Assembly (NCBI RefSeq): GCF_004458765.1
Contig: NZ_SPJX01000288.1
Span: forward strand, 39,065-103,064
Reading direction: 5' to 3'
DNA length: 64,000 nt
From: Microvirga pakistanensis
GTDB taxonomy: Bacteria > Pseudomonadota > Alphaproteobacteria > Rhizobiales > Beijerinckiaceae
Shown: positions 20,826 through 28,432 of the stretch, one piece after another
Layout of the letters: every line of letters begins with the position of its first letter
Position numbering within the stretch: the first letter of the stretch is position 1
Notes under the pieces: model-generated
What the model was told of the DNA's origin: nothing
What the model saw: the letters and a program-made list of their open reading frames with translations, nothing else
Database searches by the model: none
Translations under genes and position numbers: made by a program

Positions 20826-21797
20826 ATGCGCGTCATCGCCTCCGCCGAGATCGACCAGGCTCTTGCCTTCCCGGCCCTGATCGATGCCCTGAGCGACGCC
20901 TTTCGCGGCGATATGGTCACGCCCGTGCGGCACCATCACGACATCGAGCGGGCGGGGTCCCACGGCACGTTGCTGCTGATGCCCGCATGGACGGGCCCCG
21001 CCGCGCGGGATGGATTGCAGGACGGATTGCAGGACGGATTCCTGGGCGTGAAGGTGGTCTCCGTGTTTCCGAACAACGGCGCGAAGGGCCTGCCCAGCGT
21101 GATGGGCTCCTATCTCCTGATGGACGGCGGGACGGGGGAGCCCGTGGCCGTTCTCGACGGGACGCGGCTGACCGTCTGGCGCACCGCCGCCGCCTCGGCG
21201 CTCGCCGCGCGCCATCTCGCGCGTCCCGATGCCAGCCGCATGGTGATGGTGGGATCGGGGGCGCTGGCGCCCTTCCTCATCCGGGCCCACCTGAGCCAGC
21301 GGCCGATCCGGGAGGTGTGCCTGTGGAATCACCGGCCCGAGAAGGCGCACGCCCTAGCGGCCGCGCTTCGCCGGGACGGATGGCCGGTCACGGCCGTCAC
21401 GGATCTGGAAGCGGCCGTGCGGGAGGCCGATCTCATCTCCTGCGCGACGCTTTCCACCGCGCCCATCGTGAAGGGCGCATGGCTCAAGGACGGCGCGCAT
21501 CTCGACCTGGTGGGCGCCTTCAATCTGAACATGCGCGAGGCCGACGACGAGGCCCTGCGCCGGGCCGAGGTTTATGTCGATACCGACGCCGCAAAGTCCG
21601 AAGGCGGGGATGTGGCCGTCTCGATCCGGACGGGCGCGATCCCGGAAGGGCATGTGCGCGGCACCCTGTTCGATCTCTGCCGCAACCCGCCGCAGTGGAA
21701 CGAGAGGGCCGTCACCGTGTTCAAGTCCGTGGGCACGGCCCTGGAGGATCTGGCTGCGGCAATGCTGGTATGGCGTTCGCTGGCCAATCCGTCGTAA
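20826..21797 (+). CDS. Ornithine cyclodeaminase / mu-crystallin family protein
   Basis: A 323-residue NAD(P)-dependent enzyme of the OCD/mu-crystallin family, which includes ornithine cyclodeaminase, alanine dehydrogenase and ketimine reductases. The catalytic-domain segment LLLMPAW, FLGVKVVSVFPNN and the PVAVLDGTRLTVWRTAAASALAARHLA substrate motif are present, then the Rossmann part MVMVGSGALAPFLIRAH. A three-fold 12-bp in-frame repeat lies at 21009-21044. It is wedged between the lapA-like gene and trpF, only 9 nt before the trpF start, so it probably shares their transcript. The true substrate is unknown. Confidence 0.87.
   Translation: MRVIASAEIDQALAFPALIDALSDAFRGDMVTPVRHHHDIERAGSHGTLLLMPAWTGPAARDGLQDGLQDGFLGVKVVSVFPNNGAKGLPSVMGSYLLMDGGTGEPVAVLDGTRLTVWRTAAASALAARHLARPDASRMVMVGSGALAPFLIRAHLSQRPIREVCLWNHRPEKAHALAAALRRDGWPVTAVTDLEAAVREADLISCATLSTAPIVKGAWLKDGAHLDLVGAFNLNMREADDEALRRAEVYVDTDAAKSEGGDVAVSIRTGAIPEGHVRGTLFDLCRNPPQWNERAVTVFKSVGTALEDLAAAMLVWRSLANPS
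21009..21044 (+). repeat. Three tandem 12-bp units inside the OCD-family gene
   Basis: Units at 21009-21020, 21021-21032 and 21033-21044 follow GAYGGATTNNNG. The first two differ by one base. They encode DGLQ-DGLQ-DGFL in frame, just before the conserved GVKVVSVFP segment. This looks like a recent in-frame duplication in a loop. Confidence 0.8.
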
Positions 21798-21806
21798 AAT
21801 GAAACA

Positions 21807-22466
21807 ATGAACACTCTGATCAAGATCTGTGGGCTATCGACCCCCGAAACCCTGGCTGTCGCGCTGGATGCCGGCGCGGACATGGTGGGGTTCGTGCGCT
21901 TTCCGAAGAGCCCCCGCCACGTGACCCTCGATCTCGGCCACCGCCTGTCCCTCCAGGCGCGGGGCCGCGCCCAGCGGGTCGTGCTGCTGGTCAATCCCGA
22001 CGACGAGGAGCTCGCGCAGGCGGTCGAGGCCATCAACCCTGACCTGATCCAGCTGCATGGAAGCGAGACCCCCGAGCGCGTCGCGGAACTCCGCTCGATG
22101 GTCCGCCGCCCGGTCATGAAGGCTCTCGGCGTCGCGGAAGAACGCGATCTGGAGGCTCTCGCCTCCTACGCCAAGGCTTCCGAGCATATCCTGCTCGACG
22201 CCAAGCCGCCCCGCACGGCGGACGCTCTGCCCGGCGGCAACGGCGTCGCCTTCGACTGGAAGCTCCTGAAGGGGCTTGACCCGGCTCTGCCCGTCATGTT
22301 GTCAGGGGGCCTGAACCCCGACAACGTGGCGGAGGCCATCAGGCTCACGAAGCCGAAAGCCGTCGACGTCTCGTCCGGGGTGGAAAGCGGACCGGGCCTC
22401 AAGGACCCGGCCAGGATCGAAGCCTTCGTCAGGGCAGCCCGGACAGCATTCGCTGCTCAGCACTAG
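21807..22466 (+). CDS. trpF: Phosphoribosylanthranilate isomerase
   Basis: Catalyses the Amadori rearrangement of PRA to CdRP, the third step of tryptophan synthesis. The 219-residue TIM barrel has the catalytic Cys in KICGL near residue 9, the catalytic Asp region ILLDAKPP, and the phosphate-binding [10 protein letters not shown] and DVSSGVE loops. It starts 9 nt after the OCD stop with a poor ribosome-binding site, so coupling to the upstream gene is possible. A stem-loop separates it from trpB. Confidence 0.96.
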   Translation: MNTLIKICGLSTPETLAVALDAGADMVGFVRFPKSPRHVTLDLGHRLSLQARGRAQRVVLLVNPDDEELAQAVEAINPDLIQLHGSETPERVAELRSMVRRPVMKALGVAEERDLEALASYAKASEHILLDAKPPRTADALPGGNGVAFDWKLLKGLDPALPVMLSGGLNPDNVAEAIRLTKPKAVDVSSGVESGPGLKDPARIEAFVRAARTAFAAQH

Positions 22467-22475
22467 AGGAAGTAC

Positions 22476-22519
22476 GCATGTCCGTCCGAGAAGCCGACAG
22501 CGGCTTTTCCGGGACATGC
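22476..22519 (+). promoter_or_regulatory. Stem-loop between trpF and trpB
   Basis: Outer stem GCATGTCC (22476-22483) with GGACATGC (22512-22519), inner stem GAGAAGCCG with CGGCTTTTC (one G-U pair) and an ACAG loop. The 3' arm includes the ATG at 22516, which would be a longer trpB start. An ATG inside the 5' arm (22478) has AGAGGA before it and opens a 52-codon frame into trpB. A role in setting trpB translation is possible. There is no T-run. Confidence 0.5.
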
Positions 22520-22539
22520 TCAAACAGGCAGGACAGGCC

Positions 22540-23760
22540 GTGTCAGCTCAAGCTCAACCCAATTCCTTCCGCACCGGTCCCGACGAGGGCGGGCATTTCG
22601 GTCAGTTCGGCGGCCGCTTCGTCGCCGAGACCCTGATGCCGAACATCCTGGAGCTGGAAAAAGCCTACGACGAGGCCAAGAACGACCCGTCCTTCCACGC
22701 CGACATGGAGCATTTCTCCAAGCACTATATCGGCCGTCCGAGCCCGCTCTATTTCGCGGAGCGCATGACCGAGCATCTCGGCGGCGCGAAGATCTATTTC
22801 AAGCGCGAAGAGCTGAACCATACCGGCGCGCACAAGGTGAACAACGTGCTGGGCCAGATCCTTCTCGCCCGCCGCATGGGCAAGAAGCGCATCATCGCCG
22901 AAACCGGGGCGGGCCAGCACGGTGTCGCCACGGCCACGCTCTGCGCGCGCTTCGGGCTCGAGTGCATCGTCTACATGGGTGCCGTCGACGTGGAGCGGCA
23001 GAAGCCCAACGTGTTCCGCATGAACATGCTGGGCGCGAAGGTGGTGCCCGTGCAATCCGGCACGAGGACGCTGAAGGACGCCATGAACGAGGCCCTGCGC
23101 GACTGGGTCACGAACGTCGCCGACACCTTCTACTGCATCGGCACGGTGGCGGGCCCGCATCCCTATCCCGCCATGGTGCGCGATTTCCAGTGCGTCATCG
23201 GCAACGAAACCCGCACGCAGATGCTCGAGGCGGAGGGCCGCCTGCCGGATTCGCTCGTCGCCTGCATCGGCGGCGGCTCCAACGCCATCGGGCTGTTCCA
23301 TCCCTTCCTCGACGACAAGGCTGTCGAGATCTACGGCGTCGAGGCGGCGGGCCACGGCCTCGACAAGCTCCATGCCGCCTCGCTCACCGGCGGGCGCCCG
23401 GGCGTGCTCCACGGCAACCGCACCTACCTGCTCATGGACTATGACGGCCAGATCAGCGACGCCCATTCGATCTCGGCCGGTCTCGATTATCCCGGCATCG
23501 GCCCGGAGCATGCGTGGTTGCACGACATGGGCCGCGTGACCTACATCTCGGCCACCGACGACGAGGCGCTGGAGGCGTTCCAGCTCTGCTCGCAGCTCGA
23601 GGGCATCCTGCCCGCCCTGGAGCCGAGCCACGCCCTCGCCAAGGTCATCGAGCTCGCGCCGCAGAAGCCGAAGGATCACCTGATGGTGGTCAATATCAGC
23701 GGCCGCGGCGACAAGGACCTGTTCCAGATCGCCGAGCATCTGGGGAACACGATCGCCTGA
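22540..23760 (+). CDS. trpB: Tryptophan synthase beta chain
   Basis: PLP-dependent subunit joining indole and serine to tryptophan, in complex with TrpA. The PLP lysine is in HTGAHKVNN, and the glutamate loop ETGAGQHGV and phosphate loop GGGSNAIG are intact. GTG 22540 (406 residues, [18 protein letters not shown]) is favoured since GGACAGG precedes it closely and the length fits the family. ATG 22516 would add eight residues but lies inside a stem-loop. trpA follows after a repeat element. Confidence 0.95.
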   Translation: MSAQAQPNSFRTGPDEGGHFGQFGGRFVAETLMPNILELEKAYDEAKNDPSFHADMEHFSKHYIGRPSPLYFAERMTEHLGGAKIYFKREELNHTGAHKVNNVLGQILLARRMGKKRIIAETGAGQHGVATATLCARFGLECIVYMGAVDVERQKPNVFRMNMLGAKVVPVQSGTRTLKDAMNEALRDWVTNVADTFYCIGTVAGPHPYPAMVRDFQCVIGNETRTQMLEAEGRLPDSLVACIGGGSNAIGLFHPFLDDKAVEIYGVEAAGHGLDKLHAASLTGGRPGVLHGNRTYLLMDYDGQISDAHSISAGLDYPGIGPEHAWLHDMGRVTYISATDDEALEAFQLCSQLEGILPALEPSHALAKVIELAPQKPKDHLMVVNISGRGDKDLFQIAEHLGNTIA

Positions 23761-23768
23761 AGCTCTTC

Positions 23769-23877
23769 CGTCATGGCCGTCCCCGGACTTGATCCGGGGA
23801 TCAGTCCCGGCCATCCACGTCTTGGGAGCCGGGAGGCCGGAAGACGTGGACAACCCGCGACAAGCGCGGGCATGACG
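23769..23877. repeat. Interspersed palindromic repeat, family 1, copy B (between trpB and trpA)
   Basis: Starts CGTCATGGCCGTCCCCGG and ends GCGCGGGCATGACG. The two hairpins (CCCCGGACTTGATCCGGGG and CCCGCGACAAGCGCGGG) flank ATCCACGTCTTG and AAGACGTGGA, themselves an inverted pair. It lies in a transcribed spacer of the trp operon. Confidence 0.8.
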
Positions 23878-23929
23878 GCCGTGTTGAACGGGTTTCAACC
23901 CAACTCCCTCCCGTGCTAAAGACCCGTCC

Positions 23930-24769
23930 ATGACCCAGCGCATCGAAGCCCGTTTTGAACAATGCCGCGCGGAAGGCCGCGCCGCCCTCGTCACCTACAT
24001 CATGGCGGGGGACCCGGATCCCGAGACCTCCCTCGCCATCCTGAAGAGCCTGCCGAAGGCGGGGGCCGACATCGTCGAGTTCGGCCTGCCCTTCACCGAT
24101 CCCATGGCCGACGGCCCGGCGATCCAGGCGGCGGGCCTGCGGGCCCTGAAGGTCGGGCAGGATACGGCGAAGACCCTCGACCTCATCCGCCGCTTCCGGG
24201 CCGAGGATCAGGACACGCCCGTGATCCTGATGGGCTATTTCAACCCCATTTTCGTCTATGGCGTCGACCGTTTCCTGAGCGACGCGAAGGAAGCGGGCGT
24301 CGATGGCCTGATCGTCGTCGATCTTCCGCCGGAGGAGGACGACGAGCTCTGCCTTCCGGCCCTGAAGGCAGGCCTCGCCTTCATTCGCCTGGCCACCCCG
24401 ACCACGGACGACAAGCGCCTTCCGGCGGTGCTCGCCAACACGGCGGGGTTCGTCTATTACGTTTCGATCACCGGCATCACGGGCGCGGCGACCCCGGATT
24501 TCGGCAAGGTCGCCTCGGCGGTGGAGCGCATCAAGCATCACACGCCCCTGCCGGTCGTGGTGGGCTTCGGGGTGAAGAGCGGCGCCCATGCGGCGGCGGT
24601 GGCACAGGGCGCCGACGGCGTGGTGGTGGGCTCGGCGCTCATCGACGCGCTGAAGGGCACCCTCGACGAACAGGGTCGCGCCACCTCGCGCTCGGTCGAG
24701 GCCGTCACCACCTTGGTGAAGGAGTTGAGCGACGGCGTGCGCTCGGTGGTCAAGCGCGCCGCCGCTTGA
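23930..24769 (+). CDS. trpA: Tryptophan synthase alpha chain
   Basis: Cleaves indole-3-glycerol phosphate to indole and passes it to TrpB. It is a 279-residue TIM barrel with catalytic Glu in [17 protein letters not shown] (the Asp of FTDP is the second catalytic residue), the [12 protein letters not shown] loop and the phosphate-binding GFGVKSG and GVVVGSAL loops. It lies between two copies of the family-1 repeat, with no obvious ribosome-binding site before the ATG. Confidence 0.96.
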   Translation: MTQRIEARFEQCRAEGRAALVTYIMAGDPDPETSLAILKSLPKAGADIVEFGLPFTDPMADGPAIQAAGLRALKVGQDTAKTLDLIRRFRAEDQDTPVILMGYFNPIFVYGVDRFLSDAKEAGVDGLIVVDLPPEEDDELCLPALKAGLAFIRLATPTTDDKRLPAVLANTAGFVYYVSITGITGAATPDFGKVASAVERIKHHTPLPVVVGFGVKSGAHAAAVAQGADGVVVGSALIDALKGTLDEQGRATSRSVEAVTTLVKELSDGVRSVVKRAAA

Positions 24770-24780
24770 AAGTCACTGCA

Positions 24781-24864
24781 CGTCATGCCCGCACGTGTTG
24801 CGGGCATCCACGCCGTCAAACGCGTGGAAAGACGTGGATGGCCGGGACAAGCCCGGCCATGACG
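24781..24864. repeat. Interspersed palindromic repeat, family 1, copy C (between trpA and accD)
   Basis: CGTCATGCCCGCACGTGTTGCGGGCAT at the left, then AAGACGTGGATGGCCGGGACAAGCCCGGCCATGACG at the right. Both hairpins are intact. The copy starts 11 nt after the trpA stop and ends 14 nt before accD, so it makes up nearly the whole spacer, and its right end runs directly into the accD ribosome-binding site. Confidence 0.85.
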
Positions 24865-24878
24865 AGAGGATTGGTACA

Positions 24879-25784
24879 ATGAACTGGATTTCCGAAGTCG
24901 TCCGTCCGAAGATCAAGACGCTCTTCAAGCGCGAGACGCCGGACAATCTCTGGATCAAGTGTCCGGATACGGGGCAGGTGGTCTTCCACAAGGACGTGGA
25001 GGCGAACCAATGGGTGATCCCCGGCTCCAACCACCACATGCGCCTTTCGGCCACGCAGCGCCTGCAGCTCATGTTCGACGGCGGCACCTGGCTCGACGTG
25101 GCGCTGCCGGAGGTGCCCGTCGACCCGCTGAAGTTCCGCGACGAGAAGCGCTACGTCGACCGCCTGAAGGACGCCCGCACCAAGACCGGCCAGCAGGATG
25201 CCTTCAAGGTGGGCTTCGGCCGGGTCGAAGGCCTGCCGATGACCGTCGCCGTGCAGGATTTCGGCTTCATGGGCGGCTCGCTCGGCATGGCGGCCGGCGA
25301 GGCCTTCGTGAAGGGCGCCGAGACCGCGCTCGACAAGAAGACCCCCTACGTGCTCTTCGCCGGTTCGGGGGGCGCGCGCATGCAGGAGGGCATTCTCTCG
25401 CTCATGCAGATGCCGCGCACCACGGTGGCCATCCGCCGCCTGCGGGACGCGCGCCTTCCCTATATCGTGGTGCTCACGAACCCCACGACCGGCGGCGTCA
25501 CAGCGTCCTACGCGATGCTGGGCGACGTGCATCTCGCCGAGCCCGGCGCCCTCATCGGCTTCGCCGGCCCGCGCGTGATCGAGCAGACCATCCGCGAGAA
25601 GCTGCCCGACGGATTCCAGCGTTCCGAATACCTCAAGGAGCACGGCATGGTGGACATGGTGGTTCATCGCCATGACCTGAAGGCCACGATCGCCCGCCTG
25701 TCGCGCCTGTTCACCAAGGCCCCGGCGGCCGCTCCGACCGACAGCGCGGCCGCCACGACGGCCATTGCGGCTGCGGCCGAGTAA
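24879..25784 (+). CDS. accD: Acetyl-CoA carboxylase carboxyltransferase subunit beta
   Basis: Beta half of the carboxyltransferase making malonyl-CoA for fatty acid synthesis. It has 301 residues from the ATG with GAGAGGA 8 nt upstream; the frame is open further upstream only through the repeat. The crotonase-like core is clear ([54 protein letters not shown]). The N-terminal zinc ribbon has lost three of four cysteines: KCPDTG replaces CPxC and VIPGSNHH replaces CPxC. The C-terminus is Ala-rich. The order trpA-accD-folC is conserved in this group. Confidence 0.96.
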   Translation: MNWISEVVRPKIKTLFKRETPDNLWIKCPDTGQVVFHKDVEANQWVIPGSNHHMRLSATQRLQLMFDGGTWLDVALPEVPVDPLKFRDEKRYVDRLKDARTKTGQQDAFKVGFGRVEGLPMTVAVQDFGFMGGSLGMAAGEAFVKGAETALDKKTPYVLFAGSGGARMQEGILSLMQMPRTTVAIRRLRDARLPYIVVLTNPTTGGVTASYAMLGDVHLAEPGALIGFAGPRVIEQTIREKLPDGFQRSEYLKEHGMVDMVVHRHDLKATIARLSRLFTKAPAAAPTDSAAATTAIAAAAE

Positions 25785-25798
25785 GCGAGGGCGGGGCG

Positions 25799-27124
25799 TT
25801 GGACTCTTCCGATGCGCTGATCGCGCGTTTTCTCGCCCTGCACCCGAAGACCATCGACCTGTCGCTCGGGCGCATTCAGCGGCTGCTGGCGCAGCTCGGG
25901 CATCCCGAGCGCCGCCTGCCGCCCGTCATCCATGTGGCCGGCACCAACGGCAAGGGCTCCACCATCGCGTTCATGCGGGCGATCCTGGAAAGCGCAGGCC
26001 TCGCCGTTCACGTCTACACCTCGCCGCATCTCGTTCGCTTCCACGAGCGCATCCGTCTCGGCCGGCTCAGCGGCGGTCAGTACGTGAGCGAGAATCGCCT
26101 CGTCGAGGCCTTCCGCCGCTGCGAGGCGGTGAACGCGGGTGAGCCGATCACCGTGTTCGAGATCACCACCGCCGCGGCGCTTCTCATCTTCGCGGAGGAG
26201 CCTGCCGACGTGCTGCTGCTGGAAGTGGGGTTGGGCGGGCGCCTCGATGCGACGAACGTCATCGACAAGCCCGCCGCCGCCGTGGTCACGCCCATCGGGC
26301 ACGATCACGCGGAGTATCTCGGCACGACGCTCGAAGCGATCGCGAAGGAGAAGGCGGGCGTCTTCAAGCGCGGCTGCCCGGCGGTCATCGCGCCGCAGGA
26401 TTATCTGGAGGCCGATCGGACCCTGCGCGACGAGGCGGAGCGCATCGGCGCTTCTCCGCTTCTCGTCGGCCAGCAGGATTTCTCCGTGCACGAGGAGGGA
26501 GGCCGCCTCGTCTATCAGGATGAGAGGGGCTTGCTCGACCTGCCGCGTCCGAAGCTCGTCGGGCGCCACCAGTTCATCAACGCGGGCACCGCCATCGCGG
26601 CCCTGCGCGCCGCAGGCTTCGAGCAGTTCGAGACCTCCGCCTTCGAGGCGGGCCTCACCCGGGCCGAATGGCCCGGACGGCTGCAGCGGCTCTCCAAGGG
26701 CCGCCTGCCCGAGATCGCGCCGCAAGGCTGCGAGCTGTGGCTCGACGGCGGGCACAACATGGATGGCGGACGCGTTCTGGCGGCGGCGATGGCCGACCAG
26801 AGCGAGCGCAGCGACGCGCCGCTCGTGCTGATCACCGGCATGCTCGGCACCAAGGACTCCCAGGCCTTCTTCAAGAACTTCTCCGGGCTCGCGCGGGAGG
26901 TGATCGCGGTGCCGATCGGGGGGCAGATCGCCGCGCGTCCGGCCGAGGAAGTCGCCACCATCGCGGCAAGCGTCGGGATTACCACTTCGGTCGCGCCGAG
27001 CGTCGAATCCGCGCTGGCCTCGCTGCACAACTACGTTTGGGACCGCCCGCCCCGTGTCCTGATCTGCGGCTCGCTCTATCTGGCAGGTGAGGTGCTGGCA
27101 GCCAACGGAACGCTGCCCGAATAA
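25799..27124 (+). CDS. folC: Bifunctional folylpolyglutamate synthase / dihydrofolate synthase
   Basis: Adds glutamate to dihydropteroate and to reduced folates. The 441-residue Mur-ligase-type enzyme has the P-loop in VAGTNGKGSTIAFM, followed by SPHLVRFHERI, and the central LLEVGLGGRLDATNVI and GHDHAEYLG motifs. The start is TTG at 25799, 14 nt after accD, because no in-frame ATG or GTG gives the conserved N-terminus. Translation may be coupled to accD. Confidence 0.95.
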   Translation: MDSSDALIARFLALHPKTIDLSLGRIQRLLAQLGHPERRLPPVIHVAGTNGKGSTIAFMRAILESAGLAVHVYTSPHLVRFHERIRLGRLSGGQYVSENRLVEAFRRCEAVNAGEPITVFEITTAAALLIFAEEPADVLLLEVGLGGRLDATNVIDKPAAAVVTPIGHDHAEYLGTTLEAIAKEKAGVFKRGCPAVIAPQDYLEADRTLRDEAERIGASPLLVGQQDFSVHEEGGRLVYQDERGLLDLPRPKLVGRHQFINAGTAIAALRAAGFEQFETSAFEAGLTRAEWPGRLQRLSKGRLPEIAPQGCELWLDGGHNMDGGRVLAAAMADQSERSDAPLVLITGMLGTKDSQAFFKNFSGLAREVIAVPIGGQIAARPAEEVATIAASVGITTSVAPSVESALASLHNYVWDRPPRVLICGSLYLAGEVLAANGTLPE

Positions 27125-27135
27125 GGAAGGCGGCC

Positions 27136-27537
27136 ATGGCCACCAAAATCTACGTCAACTTGCCGGTGAAGGACCTGCAGCGGGCGGTGCGCTTCTTTCA
27201 GGCCATTGGCTTCCGGTATGATCCGCAACTCAGCGACGAGAGCGCCGCCTGCCTGGCGATCTCGGAGGACATCTTCGCCATGCTGCTCACCGAGGCGAAG
27301 TTCCGGGAAGTCGCCCGCAGGCCCGTCGCCGACACCGCGCGGATGACCGAGGTGCTCACCTGCCTGTCGGTGGAGAGCAGGAGGCGGGTGAACCAGCTGG
27401 TCGACAGGGCCCTGACGCAGGGCGGCCGGGAAGTGCGGGAGCCGGAGGATCACGGCTTCATGTTCGGCCGCAGCTTCAGCGACCTCGACGGGCATATCTG
27501 GGAGATCATCTACATGGCTCCCGACGCGGTCGCCTGA
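27136..27537 (+). CDS. VOC-family (glyoxalase-like) protein
   Basis: A 133-residue protein with the paired beta-alpha-beta modules of the vicinal oxygen chelate superfamily: IYVNLPVKDLQRAVRFFQAIGF at the start and DHGFMFGRSFSDLDGHIWEIIYM at the end. It resembles the PhnB-like/extradiol-type lactoylglutathione lyase relatives that are common and mostly uncharacterised. The ATG is preceded by AAGGAAGG. It is 11 nt downstream of folC and may be co-transcribed. The substrate is unknown. Confidence 0.85.
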   Translation: MATKIYVNLPVKDLQRAVRFFQAIGFRYDPQLSDESAACLAISEDIFAMLLTEAKFREVARRPVADTARMTEVLTCLSVESRRRVNQLVDRALTQGGREVREPEDHGFMFGRSFSDLDGHIWEIIYMAPDAVA

Positions 27538-27598
27538 GACCTTTGCCGTTTGCAACCCCTTACCCCGTTTGACCATTTGCGAACCCGGCCGGTGAGGC

Positions 27599-27624
27599 GG
27601 AACCTTCGTGGCGCCCGGAACGAT
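27599..27624 (+). promoter_or_regulatory. Possible sigma-EcfG-type promoter before the DUF4242 gene
   Basis: GGAAC (27599-27603), 17-nt spacer, CGAT (27621-27624), compared with GGAAC-N16/17-CGTT of the alphaproteobacterial general stress response. One mismatch. It is 42 nt before the start codon. Confidence 0.35.
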
Positions 27625-27665
27625 CCGGCGATCAGGGAGGCGCCGGCCTGTCCGGCGATAAGCAC

Positions 27666-27938
27666 ATGCCTCAATTCGTAATCGAGCGAAACATGCCTGG
27701 CGTAGGCAGTTCGTCCACCGACGATCTCAAGGGAGCATCTCAGACCTCGTGCAATGTCCTGCGGGATCTGGGGCCCGAGATCCAATGGGTTCACAGCTAC
27801 GTCACGGACGACAAGATCTACTGCGTCTACCGGGCGCCGAACGAGGACATCATCCGTGAGCATGCCCAGCGCGGCGGCTTCCCCGCGGATCGCATCTCGC
27901 GGGTCCGCACCATGATCGATCCCACGACGGCGGAATGA
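27666..27938 (+). CDS. DUF4242 domain protein
   Basis: A 90-residue single-domain protein of the DUF4242 family: MPQFVIERNMPGVG at the start, then CNVLRDLGPEIQWVHSYVTDDKIYCVYRAPNEDIIREHA and a GGFPADRISRVRTMIDP end. Members are predicted ferredoxin-like-fold proteins; some are annotated as nickel-binding without direct proof. It stands alone between the VOC gene and the convergent trxA, behind a possible stress promoter. Confidence 0.85.
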   Translation: MPQFVIERNMPGVGSSSTDDLKGASQTSCNVLRDLGPEIQWVHSYVTDDKIYCVYRAPNEDIIREHAQRGGFPADRISRVRTMIDPTTAE

Positions 27939-27960
27939 GGTCGAGCAGGCCAAACAGCAA

Positions 27961-27980
27961 AAGGGGCCATGAGGCCCCTT
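27961..27980. terminator. Bidirectional hairpin terminator between DUF4242 gene and trxA
   Basis: Perfect 8-bp stem AAGGGGCC/GGCCCCTT with an ATGA loop; four As (27959-27962) precede on the left and TTT follows on the right. It suits the two convergent transcripts. Confidence 0.75.
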
Positions 27981-28005
27981 TCGTGTTCCTGCAAGTGTGC
28001 AGCGA

Positions 28006-28326
28006 TCAGGCGGACGCCTGGATCCACTTGGTGAGGTCGCCCTTGGGGGCCGCGCCGATCTTCTGAGCCACCACCTGGCCGCCCTTGAACATCATCAGGG
28101 CCGGGATCGAGCGGATGCCGAGCTGCGAGGCGATCTGCGGGTTCTCGTCCACGTTCACCTTCGCGATCTTCACGCGGCCTTCCATCTCGTTGGAGATCTC
28201 TTCCAGAGCCGGGCCGATCATGCGGCAGGGGCCGCACCATTCCGCCCAGAAATCGACCACCACGGGCTCGGAGGATTGCAGGACGTCCTGCTGGAAGCTC
28301 GCATCGGTCACCTTAACGGTCGCCAT
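28006..28326 (-). CDS. trxA: Thioredoxin
   Basis: Small dithiol reductase keeping cytoplasmic proteins reduced and supplying electrons to ribonucleotide reductase. It has 106 residues with the active site [10 protein letters not shown] near residues 28-37 and the cis-Pro loop RSIPALMMF. The start MATVKV was chosen over an in-frame upstream ATG at 28344 because it gives the standard length. It is the last gene of the minus-strand block after addA. Confidence 0.97.
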   Translation of the reverse strand: MATVKVTDASFQQDVLQSSEPVVVDFWAEWCGPCRMIGPALEEISNEMEGRVKIAKVNVDENPQIASQLGIRSIPALMMFKGGQVVAQKIGAAPKGDLTKWIQASA

Positions 28327-28432
28327 CACATCACCTTTGAACATTTGATACAGCGACTCGAGGCGAGCCGCTCGACGATAGAGCCAAGGTAAGAACGGCG
28401 GGTCCGGGAATCAAGCAAGGGCCGTCTTTCCC

